Source: JAVJSD01 sp040219575
GTDB lineage: Bacteria; Planctomycetota; Planctomycetia; Pirellulales; Pirellulaceae
DNA length: 64,000 nucleotides
Assembly (NCBI GenBank): GCA_040219575.1
Contig: JAVJSD010000064.1
Coordinates: forward strand, 1 to 64,000
Direction: 5' to 3'
Part shown: positions 8,724 through 19,600 of the stretch, piece after piece
Layout: each line of letters opens with the position of its first letter
Numbering within the stretch: the stretch's first letter is position 1
Translations under genes and position numbers: made by a program
The notes under the pieces: generated by a model
Seen by the model: the letters and a program-made list of their open reading frames with translations, nothing else
Told to the model about the DNA's origin: nothing
Databases searched by the model: none

Positions 8724-10363
8724 GGCTGCGAACCTTCCGGCTTGTCGGCGACCTGCTCATCTTGCTCTTGCGGCTTCTTGTTCAAACGGAAATTGAAGCC
8801 GGCGCTTTCAAATGCCTCCGGCGAATCCGTGATGCGCTTGAACAGCCGCCGCAGCAGGAATTTGTGATCGCTTGTCTTGGCGATGCTGAAAGGCTGCACC
8901 GCGCGATTCAACGACGACTCGATCTTGACGACGTCGATCGTGTCCTTGTTGGCCAGCGTGTCGGTGATGTACGCCAAGGCGGCGTCGACATGGCCCGCCA
9001 CCACGTCGGGCACCAACAGCGCGGACGACGGCTTCTCGACCACCACCTCGTCGGACTGCTTCTGCTTGGCCATCAGCTTGTCGTAGAGCTGCTCCTTCTC
9101 GAGCAATCGCCGCGTCAGCGCGCCGATCGTACACTGTTCCGGCTGGCCGATCGCCACCCGAACGCCCGGTTCAATCAGGTCGTTGAGCGACTTGACCTTG
9201 GTGCTCCCCTTGGGGACGGCGATCACGATCTCGCAGTCCGAGACGTTGGCCGCTTCCTGGAACCAATCCTTGACGTTCTCCAGGTAGTAGATGTCGCAGG
9301 CCATGTACACGTCGGGAAAGCCATTCTTGGGATCTTGTCCTGCAATGCCCTTCATCGTGCTGGTGAGCGTCCCGCAGCCGTTGTAGACCGTGTTCACCTT
9401 CACCCCCTCACGCGATTCGAAGTCGGCCACAATCTGTTCGACGGCCCGCTTGTTCACGGCGCCGCAGAAGAACGTGACCTGGGGGTTCGCCTCCCACATA
9501 TCTCCATCGATAGGCCGCAGGCCGAACTTCTCGAACAGCGGCAATCCCTTGTCGCGGGCGGTCAGGTAGCGGGCGAATCTCAGCGCTTCGGTCGGCCGCT
9601 TGGTCGTCTTCAGCACGGTGATGCTGACCAGGTTGGGGTCGCCGTCAAGTTCGGGTACGTGAACGGCTTCCAGCTCACCGGCGTAGTCGGGCATGGCGAC
9701 GGTCGAATCCCAGACGATGCCCGCGTCCACACTGCCGATCTTGACGTCGGTGGCGACGTCGTTGACGGTGCTCTTGAACACGCCGTTCTTGGTGACATGT
9801 TGTTCGAGTTGCTGCCAGAGGTTCGTGTCGCCCGCGGCGTACTTCTGCAGCCGACTGCGGGTGGCCTTGCCGACCGCCGCCTGATCCGGATGGGCCAGCG
9901 CCACGCGAATATCCGCCTGCATCAAGTCGGCCAGTGAGGTGATCTTCTTGGTGGAATCCTTGCGGACGGCGATGACCGGGCGCATGTGCGCGATCGGCAG
10001 GGTTTCGTCGGAAAGGCCCTTCTCATGCGCGAGATCGGTGTAGGCGTCGTCCGCGGCCAGATAAAGGTCGGCGTCGGAGGCCTGGTTGACGTCGATCTGA
10101 CTGAGCAGCGTGTTCGAACCGCCGAATTGAAGGTCGATCGGCGTTCCGTATTCCTTTTCATACTCCCGAGCCGCCATCTCGACCGGCACCCGCAGGCCCG
10201 CGGCGCAATACATCACCAGCGGCTTGCTGGAATCGTTCGAATCGGAGCCGCCCGTGTTGAGGATCAGCAACAGACCGACGACGGCCAGAGCGCCGCCCCC
10301 GAGCAGCACCCAAACCAAATTGACACGTCCAAAACGAGCGCGACGGGTTGAATGAGGCAGCAT
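8720..10363 (-). CDS. Tandem ModA-like substrate-binding protein (two fused domains)
   Basis: About 547 residues from the ATG at 10363; a GTG at 10378 is possible. One N-terminal membrane anchor (VNLVWVLLGGGALAVVGLLL) without a lipobox tethers it outside the cytoplasmic membrane. Two ModA-type binding domains follow. Domain 1 (about 45-300) opens VMYCAAGLRVPVEMAAREYE and has FGGSNTLLSQI and DADLYLAADD. Domain 2 (about 305-540) opens VTFFCGAVNKRAVEQIVADF and has YNGCGTLTSTM and FPDVYMACD. Family members normally have one domain of about 230-260 residues. Domain 2 carries extra cysteines (FFCGA, GCGT, ACDI, SDCE, EQCT). It is the first gene of the operon and overlaps the permease by four bases. 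The ligand is inferred to be molybdate, tungstate or a similar oxyanion. Confidence 0.85.
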
Positions 10364-11025
10364 GATGGAAGGTTCCACGAATTGGCAGATCGTCGTTGGC
10401 GGCCCGCAGTTGGCGATGCGGCTGGACTGCGAGCGAAGTTCGCCGGAGGGTTTGTCGCGTGAGGGCGAGTCGATTCAGCGGCGACGAGGGACTGCGGCGG
10501 GGATTCTTCGTCAGTGTAACCGTTGCGGGGAGCGAATTCGAGAAGCAATCGTGCGGCAACTTGTTGGCTTGTTGGCGACGTTCGTTGGCGCGACGTCCGT
10601 TGGCAACGTTGACGAGCGTCGCATTTCGTCCAGGTGGAAATTCAACGGTGGGCGGCGAATTCAATGGACTCGTCGAAGTTCGCCGCGGCCGGAACGAACG
10701 ACGCGGAGGTCGAAGAGCCGAATTGAATTTGACGATCAGGGTGAAACGGACGGCGGCGTGACGACCACTAATTGAATTGAACGGCTGGTGGATTGCAGCT
10801 GCGGCAATAGCCATCAAAACTGCGTCGCAGACGACATCTCGCCCCCCCTGCCAGAGCTAAATCCCACCCGAACCCATCAACGAATGTTGAAGTGTCTTGT
10901 AATTCGTCTCCATTGATGGGATAATCACCGCCGACGTGCACTGGCCCACGCTTGCGAGTGCGCGTACCCACCAGCATCGCATCAGGACGGACGATTCCCT
11001 CACACCCACGAGGTAGGCAACTACC
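10364..11025. other. Divergent intergenic region with GTTGGC hexamers
   Basis: About 660 bases between two divergent genes (ABC operon and exported cytochrome protein), so promoters for both should lie here. No gene or known riboswitch was recognised. GTTGGC occurs four times, at 10563, 10571, 10584 and 10599, within 42 bases and about 200 bases upstream of the ABC operon start. Confidence 0.45.
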
Positions 11026-13521
11026 ATGCGCACGCCCACACCCCATGTAGCCCGACTTCTGGCTGCCCTGCTCGTTCCCGCCTTCTGTTTGACGGCTTTC
11101 GCCGCTCCCAAGGAAGCGCCCGGCCTGGGTGATCCCGGCAAATTGACGTCGATTTCGGTCGAAACCGGCCGCACGCAGGATGGTCTGTTCTTGGTCTCCG
11201 GCCGCGACGCCAGCCAGCAATTGGTGGTGACCGGCGAGTACGACAGCGGACAGGTTCGCGACTTGTCGCGCGACGTGACCTACACGATCAATCCCGAAGG
11301 CGTCGCGAAAATCGACGTCACCGGCCACGTCACGCCGTTGGCCGAAGGCGAGGCCGTGATTCGGATCGAAGCCGCACCCGGCATCGACACCTCGATCAAG
11401 GTGGGGGTCACGCACATCAAGCAGGACCTGCCGGTCAACTTCCCGAATCAAATCGTCCCCGTGTTCACGAAGTACGGCTGCAACAGCGGCGGTTGCCACG
11501 GCAAGTCGGGCGGCCAGAACGGTTTCGCCCTCTCGCTGTTGGGATTCGAGCCGACGGAAGACTTCGAGCACCTGGTGAAGGAAGGTCGGGGACGCCGTCT
11601 GTTCCCCGCCGCTCCGGATCGCAGCCTGTTGCTGCGCAAAGCGACGGCCCAGTCGCCGCACGGCGGCGGTCACCGGATCGCGGCCGACGCACCGGCCTAC
11701 CGTCTGATGCGCCGCTGGATCGAGCAGGGCATGCCCTACGGCAACGACGAAGATCCGACAGTGACGCACATCTCGGTCTTCCCCGAAGAGCGACTGATGG
11801 GCCGCGACGCCTCGCAGCAGGTCGTGGTGGTCGCTCACTACAGCGACGGCTCGACCGAAGACGTGACCCGCATGACGCAGTTCGACTCGAACGACACCGA
11901 AATGGCGGAGGCCAGCGTCACCGGTCTGGTGACGACGGCCCAGTTGACGGGCAGCGTGGCCGTGATGGCCCGCTACCAGGGACACGTGGGCGTGTTCCGC
12001 GCCACGGTGCCGCTCGGCATCGAAGTGGCCGGCCTGCCCGCCGTCAAGAACTTCATCGACGAGAAGGTGTTCGAGAAACTGCAGGCGCTGGGCTTGCCCG
12101 CGTCGGGAATCTGCGACGACACCATGTTCCTCCGCCGCGTGACGATCGACATCTGCGGTCGTCTGCCCAGCCTGGAAGAGGCCGAGCAATTCGCGGCCGA
12201 CAACGATCCCAACAAGCGCGAGAAATTGATCGACCGCCTGTTGGCAAGCACCGATTACGCCGAGTACTTCGCCAACAAGTGGTCGGCCATTCTGCGCAAC
12301 AAGCGTCGAACCGACGCCGACAAGACGGCCACTTACGCTTTCTACGACTGGATTCGCACCAGCTTCCACAACAACAAGCCCTACGATCAGTTCGTTCGCG
12401 AGATCGTGGCCTCGACCGGTGAGGTCGGCAAGAATCCGCCGGTGGCCTGGTACCGTGAAGTGAAAGATCAGTCGGCCCAGTTGGAAGACACAGCCCAGTT
12501 GTTCCTAGGGTTGCGGATCCAGTGCGCCCGCTGCCACCATCACCCGTTCGAAAAGTGGAGCCAGCAGGACTACTACGGCTTTTCCGCGTTCTTCGCCCAG
12601 GTCGGCCGCAAGCGGAGCGGACTGCGGACGGAGGATCGGATCTATGTGAATCGCACCATGCCGCAGGCCAAGAATCCGAAGACGGGCGAGAACGTGCCCG
12701 CCACCGGCTTGGGCAGCGCGCCGCTCGGCTTGACCGCCGACGACGACGCCCGACACGCACTGGCCGACTGGATGGCCGAGAAGGACAATCCCTTCTTCGC
12801 CCACGCCCTGGTGAATCGCTACTGGAAGCACTTCTTCGGCCGCGGCCTGGTCGATCCGGAAGACGACATGCGCGTCACGAATCCCGCCAGCAACCCCGTC
12901 CTGCTCGACGCCCTGGCCCAGGACTTCATCGCCAGCGGTTTCGATTTGAAGCACTTGGTGAAGACGATCTGCACCTCGAACGTCTACCAGTTGAGCGCCT
13001 CGCCCAACGACTGGAATGAGGACGACAAGCAGAATTTCTCACGCTACTATCCCAAGCGCCTCAACGCCGAGGTGCTGCTCGACGCCATCGATCAAGCCAC
13101 CGGCACGACCAGCAACTTCTCGGGCGTTCCCTCCGATGTGCGGGCCGTGGCCTTGCCGGACAACGGCTTCAATTCGTACTTCCTGACGGTCTTCGGACGT
13201 CCCGAAGCGAGCAGCGCCTGCGAGTGCGAACGCTCGGGCGAAGCCAATCTGGCCCAAAGCCTGCACTTGCTCAATTCGAGCGAGATTCAAGGCAAGTTGA
13301 CCTCGGGCAGCGGCATCGCCGCCCGACTGGCCGCCGACAAAACGCGGGACAGCGCCAGCAAGGTTCGAGAGTTGTACCTGCTGGCCTTCTCGCGCGAGCC
13401 GTTGCCGGAAGAATCGGCCATCGCCGTCGGCCACATCGAGAAGAGCGAGGATCAACGCAAGGCGTACGAAGACATTGTCTGGGCGTTGATCAACACCAAG
13501 GAATTCCTGTTCAACCACTAG
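11026..13521 (+). CDS. Exported Ig-like / cytochrome / DUF1549-DUF1553 (PSD1) protein
   Basis: 831 residues. A signal peptide (LLAALLVPAFCLTAFA) is followed by an Ig-like (Big_2-type) domain at about 40-130 and a haem-type motif with an unusual spacing, Cys152-x4-Cys157-His158 (CNSGGCH). A second Ig-like domain sits at about 245-330. DUF1549 occupies about 340-545 and contains a normal Cys500-x2-Cys503-His504 (CARCHHHPFEKW). DUF1553 follows to about 810 (KRLNAEVLLDAIDQATGT; LNSSEIQGKL). These domains are a planctomycete/verrucomicrobial signature; their chemistry is not established, though envelope redox or polymer breakdown is commonly suggested. It is followed by a strong terminator at 13534-13574, so it is likely its own unit. 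The domain calls are firm. Confidence 0.88.
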   Translation: MRTPTPHVARLLAALLVPAFCLTAFAAPKEAPGLGDPGKLTSISVETGRTQDGLFLVSGRDASQQLVVTGEYDSGQVRDLSRDVTYTINPEGVAKIDVTGHVTPLAEGEAVIRIEAAPGIDTSIKVGVTHIKQDLPVNFPNQIVPVFTKYGCNSGGCHGKSGGQNGFALSLLGFEPTEDFEHLVKEGRGRRLFPAAPDRSLLLRKATAQSPHGGGHRIAADAPAYRLMRRWIEQGMPYGNDEDPTVTHISVFPEERLMGRDASQQVVVVAHYSDGSTEDVTRMTQFDSNDTEMAEASVTGLVTTAQLTGSVAVMARYQGHVGVFRATVPLGIEVAGLPAVKNFIDEKVFEKLQALGLPASGICDDTMFLRRVTIDICGRLPSLEEAEQFAADNDPNKREKLIDRLLASTDYAEYFANKWSAILRNKRRTDADKTATYAFYDWIRTSFHNNKPYDQFVREIVASTGEVGKNPPVAWYREVKDQSAQLEDTAQLFLGLRIQCARCHHHPFEKWSQQDYYGFSAFFAQVGRKRSGLRTEDRIYVNRTMPQAKNPKTGENVPATGLGSAPLGLTADDDARHALADWMAEKDNPFFAHALVNRYWKHFFGRGLVDPEDDMRVTNPASNPVLLDALAQDFIASGFDLKHLVKTICTSNVYQLSASPNDWNEDDKQNFSRYYPKRLNAEVLLDAIDQATGTTSNFSGVPSDVRAVALPDNGFNSYFLTVFGRPEASSACECERSGEANLAQSLHLLNSSEIQGKLTSGSGIAARLAADKTRDSASKVRELYLLAFSREPLPEESAIAVGHIEKSEDQRKAYEDIVWALINTKEFLFNH

Positions 13522-13533
13522 TTGAATCGGTTG

Positions 13534-13574
13534 CGGCGCGCCGGCGGAGCACCCCGCCGGCGCGCCGTTTTTTT
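13534..13574 (+). terminator. Rho-independent terminator
   Basis: A perfect 14-bp GC-rich stem (arm CGGCGCGCCGGCGG at 13534-13547 and its complement at 13554-13567) with a six-base loop is followed by seven T residues at 13568-13574. It lies 12 bases after the stop codon of the DUF1549/1553 gene. Confidence 0.93.
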
Positions 13575-13814
13575 GCCTTTCGCTTTCAATTTGCTCCCTC
13601 CCTAGAACCCGCCTGACTACAATAAACGGTGCCGCGGCGCGACGCCCTGCGCGTTCGCCGTCAAGCCTTGCTGTCCTGCCCCGCGTTGTTGTTCCATCCC
13701 CCCGCGCTTCCAACGTCCACCTGATTTCCCTCTCTCGTCGCCGCGCAGCCTCGCGAATCGCCGCCATCGGCCGCGCGAACGAATTCCGCCAGAGGTAAGC
13801 AAAGGAAGATCCCC

Positions 13815-16619
13815 ATGGCACGATCGATTGCAATCCCCGCCGCCAGACCGCGTTTGACCCGACACGGCCTGCTCGCACTCATCGCCCTTGGCTGGTTGCT
13901 CAGCGCGTGGGTCGCCACGGCCGAAGCCCAATTGCCCGTCACCAGTCTCAGCAACATCTTTCCGGCGGGCGGAAAGCAAGGCAGCGAGTTCGAGGTGACC
14001 ATCAACGGCGCCGACCTCGACGACGTCGACCAGTTGATCTTCTCGCACGCGGGCATCACGGCCGCGCCGAAAATGGCGGAACCGACCGAATTCGACATGG
14101 GCCCGCAGCAGATGCCCAACAAGTTCACGGTCAAGGTGGCCGGCGACGTGCCTTTGGGGATCTACGAAGTCCGCGCGGTGGGTCGATTCGGCGTCTCCAA
14201 TCCGCGGGGTTTCGCCGTCGGCAATCTGCCGGAGACCGAGGACGACGGTCAGAACAAGAGCTACGACAAGGCCCGACTGGTCGAACTGGGAACGCTGGTC
14301 AACGGCCGCGTCGATGCAAACAGCGTCGACTACTACAAACTTGCCTTGAAGAAGGGCCAGCGTGTGATCGTCGATTGCGTGGCCCAGCGGATCGACTCGC
14401 GGATGGATTCCTCACTAATGTTGTTTGATCCCGATGGAGGAGAAACGCTGCGCGTACGCGATGTGATGTTGAACGACGCCGTGCTCGATTACACGGCGCC
14501 CGCCGACGGTGAATACACGATCGGCGTCTACGATTACGTCTACGGCGGCGGCGCCGATTACTTCTATCGCTTGGCGATTCACTCCGGCCCGTACGTCGAT
14601 TTCGTCTTCCCGCCCTCGGGCCTGGGCGGCAGCAACGACAAGTACACGGTCTACGGCCGCAACCTTCCCGGCAGCAAGCCCGCCGAGGGACTGACGGTGG
14701 AAGGCCAGCAGTTGGAGCAAGTGAGCGTGAATATCGCCCTGCCCGGCGACGACATCAGTCAGCGGCAGCTGGAGGTCGGCGCCCTCGCCGAGCCTCGCAG
14801 CGCCCTGGTCGATGGCTTCGAGTATCGCTTCCCCTCCGCGAATCCCGTCCGCATCAGCTACGCCCGGGCGAAGGTCGCGGCCGAGCAGGAGCCCAACGAC
14901 AAGGTCGAAAACGTGCAGACGGTTCAGGCGCCCTGCGAATTCGTGGGGCAATTCTATCCCGAACGCGACGCCGACCGCCTTCAGTTCGAGGCCAAGGCGG
15001 GCGACGTCTACAACATCGAGGTCATCGGCCATCGCATCGGCCTGGTCAAGTGTGATCCCTATCTCCTGATCGAACGCGTCACCAAGAACGACAAGGGCGA
15101 GGAAACGATCACGCGGGTGGCGGGCGTCGATGATCCATCCGACCGCAACACGCGCATCGGCAGCGATTTCGACACCTCGACCGACGACCCGTTCTACCGG
15201 CTGGAAGTGACTCAGGACGCGGTGTATCGCATCCTGGTGACCGACAACTTCAGCAGCACGATCGCCGATCCCCGCAACGTCTACCGTCTAACCATTCGCA
15301 AGGGCGATCCGGACTTCCGCCTGGTCGCCGTTCCGGAAGGCGAACCGCAGGCCAACGCCAACATCGTGGCGCCGGCCTCCACCGTACTCCGCAAGGGCGG
15401 CGCCGCCACGTTGGAAGTCACCGTCGATCGCCGTGACGGTTTTGTGGGCGAAATCGAGATCGGCGTCGAGGGACTGCCCAAGGGCGTCAGCTGCCCCGGC
15501 GCCCTCGTCGGCGGCGACATCGATAAGGCCAAGCTGGTGCTGACGGCGGCCGAAGACGCCCCGGCCTGGGCCGGCGCGATCAAGATCTTCGGCAAGGCGA
15601 AGATCGACGACAAGGAAGCGTTGCGTTACGCTCGCGCCGGATCGGTCGTGTGGGGCACGACCAACCGCACCACCATCCTGCCCGAATTCCGCCTGACGCG
15701 CGACATCGCCATCTCGGTGGTCGAGTCGGATCCCGCTCCGGCTTTCGTCACGGTCGGCGACCCGGCCGAGGTTCACGAGACCTCGTTGGGCGGCAAGTTG
15801 GAGATTCCCGTCAAGATCAACCGTCGCGGCGATTTCAAGCTCGACGTGAAGCTCTCCGCCGCCGGTTTGCCCACCGACTTCAAGCTGAAGGACGTTACCA
15901 TCAAGGGAGCCGACGGCGAGGGCAAGCTGGAAATCGACATCAACAACACCAAGATCAAGCCCGGCTCCTACACCTTCTACCTGCAGGGAACCGCGGCCAA
16001 GTACAAGTACGCCCGCAATCCCGAGTCGATCGCCGCGGCCGAGGCGGAGAAGAAGCATATCGACGAGGTCGCCAAGAAGTTGGCGGACGAGTTGAAGGCG
16101 GCCACCGCGGCCAAGGAGAAGGACGACGCCAAGATCAAGGAGCTTCAGGACAAGGTCAAGCTGGCCGACCAGAAGAAGAAGGACGTCGACAAGAAGATCG
16201 CCGACCTGAAGAAGGCCAACGCCCCCAAGGACATCAACCTCACACTGGCCTCGACGCCGATCAAACTGCGGATCAACGAATCGCCGCTGAAGATCGACGC
16301 CGCCATGCCCGGCGCGCTGAAGCAGGGTGAGAAGCTGGAGTTGCCCGTTAAACTCGAGAAGTTGTACGGCTTCGACGAGAAGGTAGACATTTCGCTGGAA
16401 GCGCCCAAGGGCGTCAGCGGCGTATCGGTCAAGAACGTCAGCATCGACAAGGGCCAGGCCGAGGCCAAGCTGGAGTTGACGGCCGCCGCCAACGCCACCC
16501 CCGGCGAGCACAAATTCATCGTGCACGCCAAGGTTCGCTACAACAATTTCAATATCGACGAGACGTACGAAGTGGCCGTCAAGGTCGACGAAGTGAAGAA
16601 GGAAGAGGCCAAGAAATAG
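13815..16619 (+). CDS. Exported IPT/PPC-domain beta-rich protein with coiled-coil insert
   Basis: 934 residues. A long N-region signal peptide (HGLLALIALGWLLSAWVATAEA) is followed by an IPT/TIG-like domain (LSNIFPAGGKQGSEFEVTIN). Next come pre-peptidase C-terminal (PPC)-type domains (VDYYKLALKKGQRVIVDCVA; ADRLQFEAKAGDVYNIEVIG), each with the D-x-Y/F...G-x-x-V/Y pattern. Further Ig-like repeats fill the C-terminal half. Residues about 739-804 are a Lys/Ala/Glu-rich coiled coil (EVAKKLADELKAATAAKEK) inserted between beta domains. No catalytic domain was recognised. The arrangement matches planctomycete surface proteins that travel with DUF1549/1553 and cytochrome/WD40 proteins, as here. The role is unknown; a surface binding or assembly function is inferred. 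Confidence 0.78.
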   Translation: MARSIAIPAARPRLTRHGLLALIALGWLLSAWVATAEAQLPVTSLSNIFPAGGKQGSEFEVTINGADLDDVDQLIFSHAGITAAPKMAEPTEFDMGPQQMPNKFTVKVAGDVPLGIYEVRAVGRFGVSNPRGFAVGNLPETEDDGQNKSYDKARLVELGTLVNGRVDANSVDYYKLALKKGQRVIVDCVAQRIDSRMDSSLMLFDPDGGETLRVRDVMLNDAVLDYTAPADGEYTIGVYDYVYGGGADYFYRLAIHSGPYVDFVFPPSGLGGSNDKYTVYGRNLPGSKPAEGLTVEGQQLEQVSVNIALPGDDISQRQLEVGALAEPRSALVDGFEYRFPSANPVRISYARAKVAAEQEPNDKVENVQTVQAPCEFVGQFYPERDADRLQFEAKAGDVYNIEVIGHRIGLVKCDPYLLIERVTKNDKGEETITRVAGVDDPSDRNTRIGSDFDTSTDDPFYRLEVTQDAVYRILVTDNFSSTIADPRNVYRLTIRKGDPDFRLVAVPEGEPQANANIVAPASTVLRKGGAATLEVTVDRRDGFVGEIEIGVEGLPKGVSCPGALVGGDIDKAKLVLTAAEDAPAWAGAIKIFGKAKIDDKEALRYARAGSVVWGTTNRTTILPEFRLTRDIAISVVESDPAPAFVTVGDPAEVHETSLGGKLEIPVKINRRGDFKLDVKLSAAGLPTDFKLKDVTIKGADGEGKLEIDINNTKIKPGSYTFYLQGTAAKYKYARNPESIAAAEAEKKHIDEVAKKLADELKAATAAKEKDDAKIKELQDKVKLADQKKKDVDKKIADLKKANAPKDINLTLASTPIKLRINESPLKIDAAMPGALKQGEKLELPVKLEKLYGFDEKVDISLEAPKGVSGVSVKNVSIDKGQAEAKLELTAAANATPGEHKFIVHAKVRYNNFNIDETYEVAVKVDEVKKEEAKK

Positions 16620-16678
16620 CCCGCCTTTCGCCCATCGTACCTTCCCAACCGAAAAGCCTCCCCATACGGATCTTCAAG

Positions 16679-19600
16679 ATGACCAGCAAACAGTTCTCCG
16701 CGACGCGACTGTCGCTGACATGCGGCCTGGTGTTGGCCGCCGCTTCGCTGGCGATCGCCGCCGACGACAAGAAGGAAGAGCGCAAAGCCATTCCCATCAC
16801 CGACGTCAAACACGACGGGCCGGTCGACTTCGAAAAGGAAGTCCTGCCGGTTCTGATCAAGAAGTGCCAGGCTTGCCACAACGCCACCGACGCCGAAAGC
16901 GATCTCGTGCTGGAGACGCCGCAGTCCATTCTCAAGGGTGGTTTCGAGGGCCCGGCCGTCGTTCCCGGCAAGAGCGCCGAAAGCCTTTTGCTGAAACTGG
17001 CAGCCCACCAGCAGGGCCCGGTCATGCCTCCGGCCGACAACAATCGCGGCGCCAAGAACCTCACCTCCGAGGAGCTCGGTCTGATCAAGTTGTGGATCGA
17101 CGAAGGCGCCAAGGGCGAGGTCACCGGCCTGGCCGGCGCGCCCAAGTGGCAGCCGCTGCCGCAGGGTGTGAATCCCGTGTACGCGGTGGCGATCTCTCCC
17201 GACGGCCAATTCGTGGCCGCTGGCCGCGCGAATCAGATCTTCCTCTACCACGCCGCCAGCAAGCGGGAACTGGGCCGTCTGACCGATCCGGAATTGCTCA
17301 AGTCGGGCGCCTACGACAAGCCCGGCGTGGCCCACCTCGACCTGGTGCAGGCGCTCGCCTTCAGCCCCGACAACCAGTGGCTGGCCTCGGGCGGCTACCG
17401 CACGGTGAAACTGTGGCGGCGCGAGCCGAACGCCAAGGTCGCCGATCTGCCGGCGCTGGCCGAAGCCCCGCTTTGTCTGGACGTCAGCAGCGACGGCAAA
17501 CTGGCCGCCTTCGGTCAGGCCAGCGGCAAGATTCAACTTTATGACCTGGCCGCCAAGAAGGCGGTTCGCACGTTGGAGGGCCACACGGGGGCGGTCCATG
17601 GAGTCGCCTTCACCGCCGACGGTTCGAAACTCGTGTCGGGTTCGCAAGACAAGACGTTCCGCGTCTGGAATACAGCCGACGGCAAGCCGATCGACGACGC
17701 GGTGGAAACCCCTTCGGCGATCGGCGCCGTGACCCTGGTGGCCGAGGACCAGCAGGTCGCGACAGGCGGCGAAGACAAGACGATCCGCCTCTGGAATTTG
17801 CCCGGCAGCGAAGCCGCCGAGGCAGCCAAGAAGGAAGCCCTGGAAGCGGCCAAGAAGGCGGCTGAGGGAAAGGAAGGCGAAGAGGCGAAAGTCGCCCCGC
17901 AACCGCCCCAACCCGTGGCGGAGTTGGCCGGCCATTCGGCGCCCGTCACCTCGCTGGCGGCGATGGCGCCCTCCGGCGCGCAATTGGTATCGGGCAGTCA
18001 GGACGCCACCGTTCGCGTGTGGGATGTGCCAGGCAAGAAGGCCATTCGCTCGATGAGCCACGGTGGTCCGGTGGTCAGCGTCGCGGTTCGCAGCGACGGC
18101 AAACGGATCGCTTCGGCGAGTTCGAACAACACGGCCAAACTATGGGACGCCGCCAACGGCCAGCAGGTGGCCGAATTGCGGGGCGACCTGCGGACCAAAC
18201 TGAACGTCGAGGACGTGACGCGCGCCGTCGCGCTCGCCAAGACCAAGATCGACGATACGAAGAAGGACCTTGAAGAGGCGGAGAAGCGCAAAACGGCCGA
18301 AGAGGAAAACCTCAAGAAGACCGAAGAGACACTGAAGACGGCCGCGGAGGAGTTCAAGAAGAAGGAAGAGGCCGCCAAAAAGCCGGTGGCCGACAAGGAA
18401 GCTGCCGACAAGAAGCTCGCCGAGGCCATGGCCGCGTTGCCGAAGGCCGAGGAAGCCAAGAAGAAGAGCGATGAGTTGGCCACGAAGGCCGACACCGACG
18501 CCAAGGCGGCGGCGGAAGCGGCTGCCAAGGCGGCGGCCGACGCCAAAACCGCGGCCGACGCGGCGACCAAAGCGGCCGCCGATGCGACCGCGGCTGCGAA
18601 GGTGCTGACCGACGCCCAAACGGCTCTCACCGCGGCCACGAAGGCTGTCACCGACGCGGATGCCGCGGCCAAGGCGGCGGCGGACAAGTTGACGGCGGCC
18701 CAGGAGGCGGCCAAGAAGGAACCGGAGAATAAGGCCCTCGCCGACGCCGCCAAGGCGGCCGAGGAAGCCGCCAAGAAGGCGGACGAGGCGGCCAAGGCGG
18801 CGGCGACCGCCAAGACCGCGGCCGAAAAGGCCGTGGCCGATGCGGAAGCCAAGAAGAAGACCGCCGACGCGGCCAAGGTCGCGGCGGACAAGACGAAAGC
18901 GGACGCGGACGCCGCGAAACTGGCCGCCGACAAGAAGAAGACCGACGCCGACGCCGCCAAAGTCGCCGCCGACGAGGCCAAGAAGAAGACGGACGCCGAA
19001 TTCACCAACGCGACCAATGCGGTGAAGACCGCCGAGGCCGAGGTGAAGAAGACCGAGCCGATCGCCACCAAGGCGGTCGATGAAAAGAACGCCGCCGAGC
19101 GGGCCCACAAGGCCGCGGAGCGGAGCGTCGCGCGGTCGAAGGACTCGGTCCAGAAAGCGACCGAAACGATCCCTGTCATCCAGGACCTCGTCAAGAAGGC
19201 CGAGGAAGCCCACAAGCAGACCGAGGCTCAACTCGAGGAGGCCAAGAAGGCCGTCACCGAGAGCGAGAAGCCCCTGCACGCCGTGGCGTTCTCGATCGAC
19301 GGCTCCACGCTGGCCTCGGTGGGCGACGACCAACTGGTCCACACCTGGGACAGCGAAACCGGCGCCGCCATCGACACCTTCAGCGGCCAAGGCGCCCCGA
19401 TCAGCGTCGTCGGCTTCACCGCCACCGGCGATGTGCTGGCGGCGGCTCAGAATAAGACCGCCATCGTGTGGGACGCCGACGCCGAATGGAAGCTGGCCCG
19501 AACTATCGGCAGCGCCGATTCGTCGGACATGCTGGTGGATCGCGTGACCGCGCTGAACTTCAGCCCCGACAGCAAGTTGCTGGCCACCGGCGGCGGAGAA

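Noticed and set aside
10364..11025. Molybdenum-cofactor riboswitch before the ABC operon
   Set aside because: No recognisable conserved riboswitch core could be traced by eye, so no call is made.
10768..12369. Long minus-strand frame opposite the DUF1549/1553 gene
   Set aside because: Composition is His/Val/Gly/Arg-rich as expected from the reverse of a GC-rich gene; the plus strand has a signal peptide, haem motifs and known domains.
15288..16526. 412-codon minus-strand frame opposite the PPC gene
   Set aside because: Leu/Gly/Val/Asp low complexity mirrors the coding strand; no start signal or family match.
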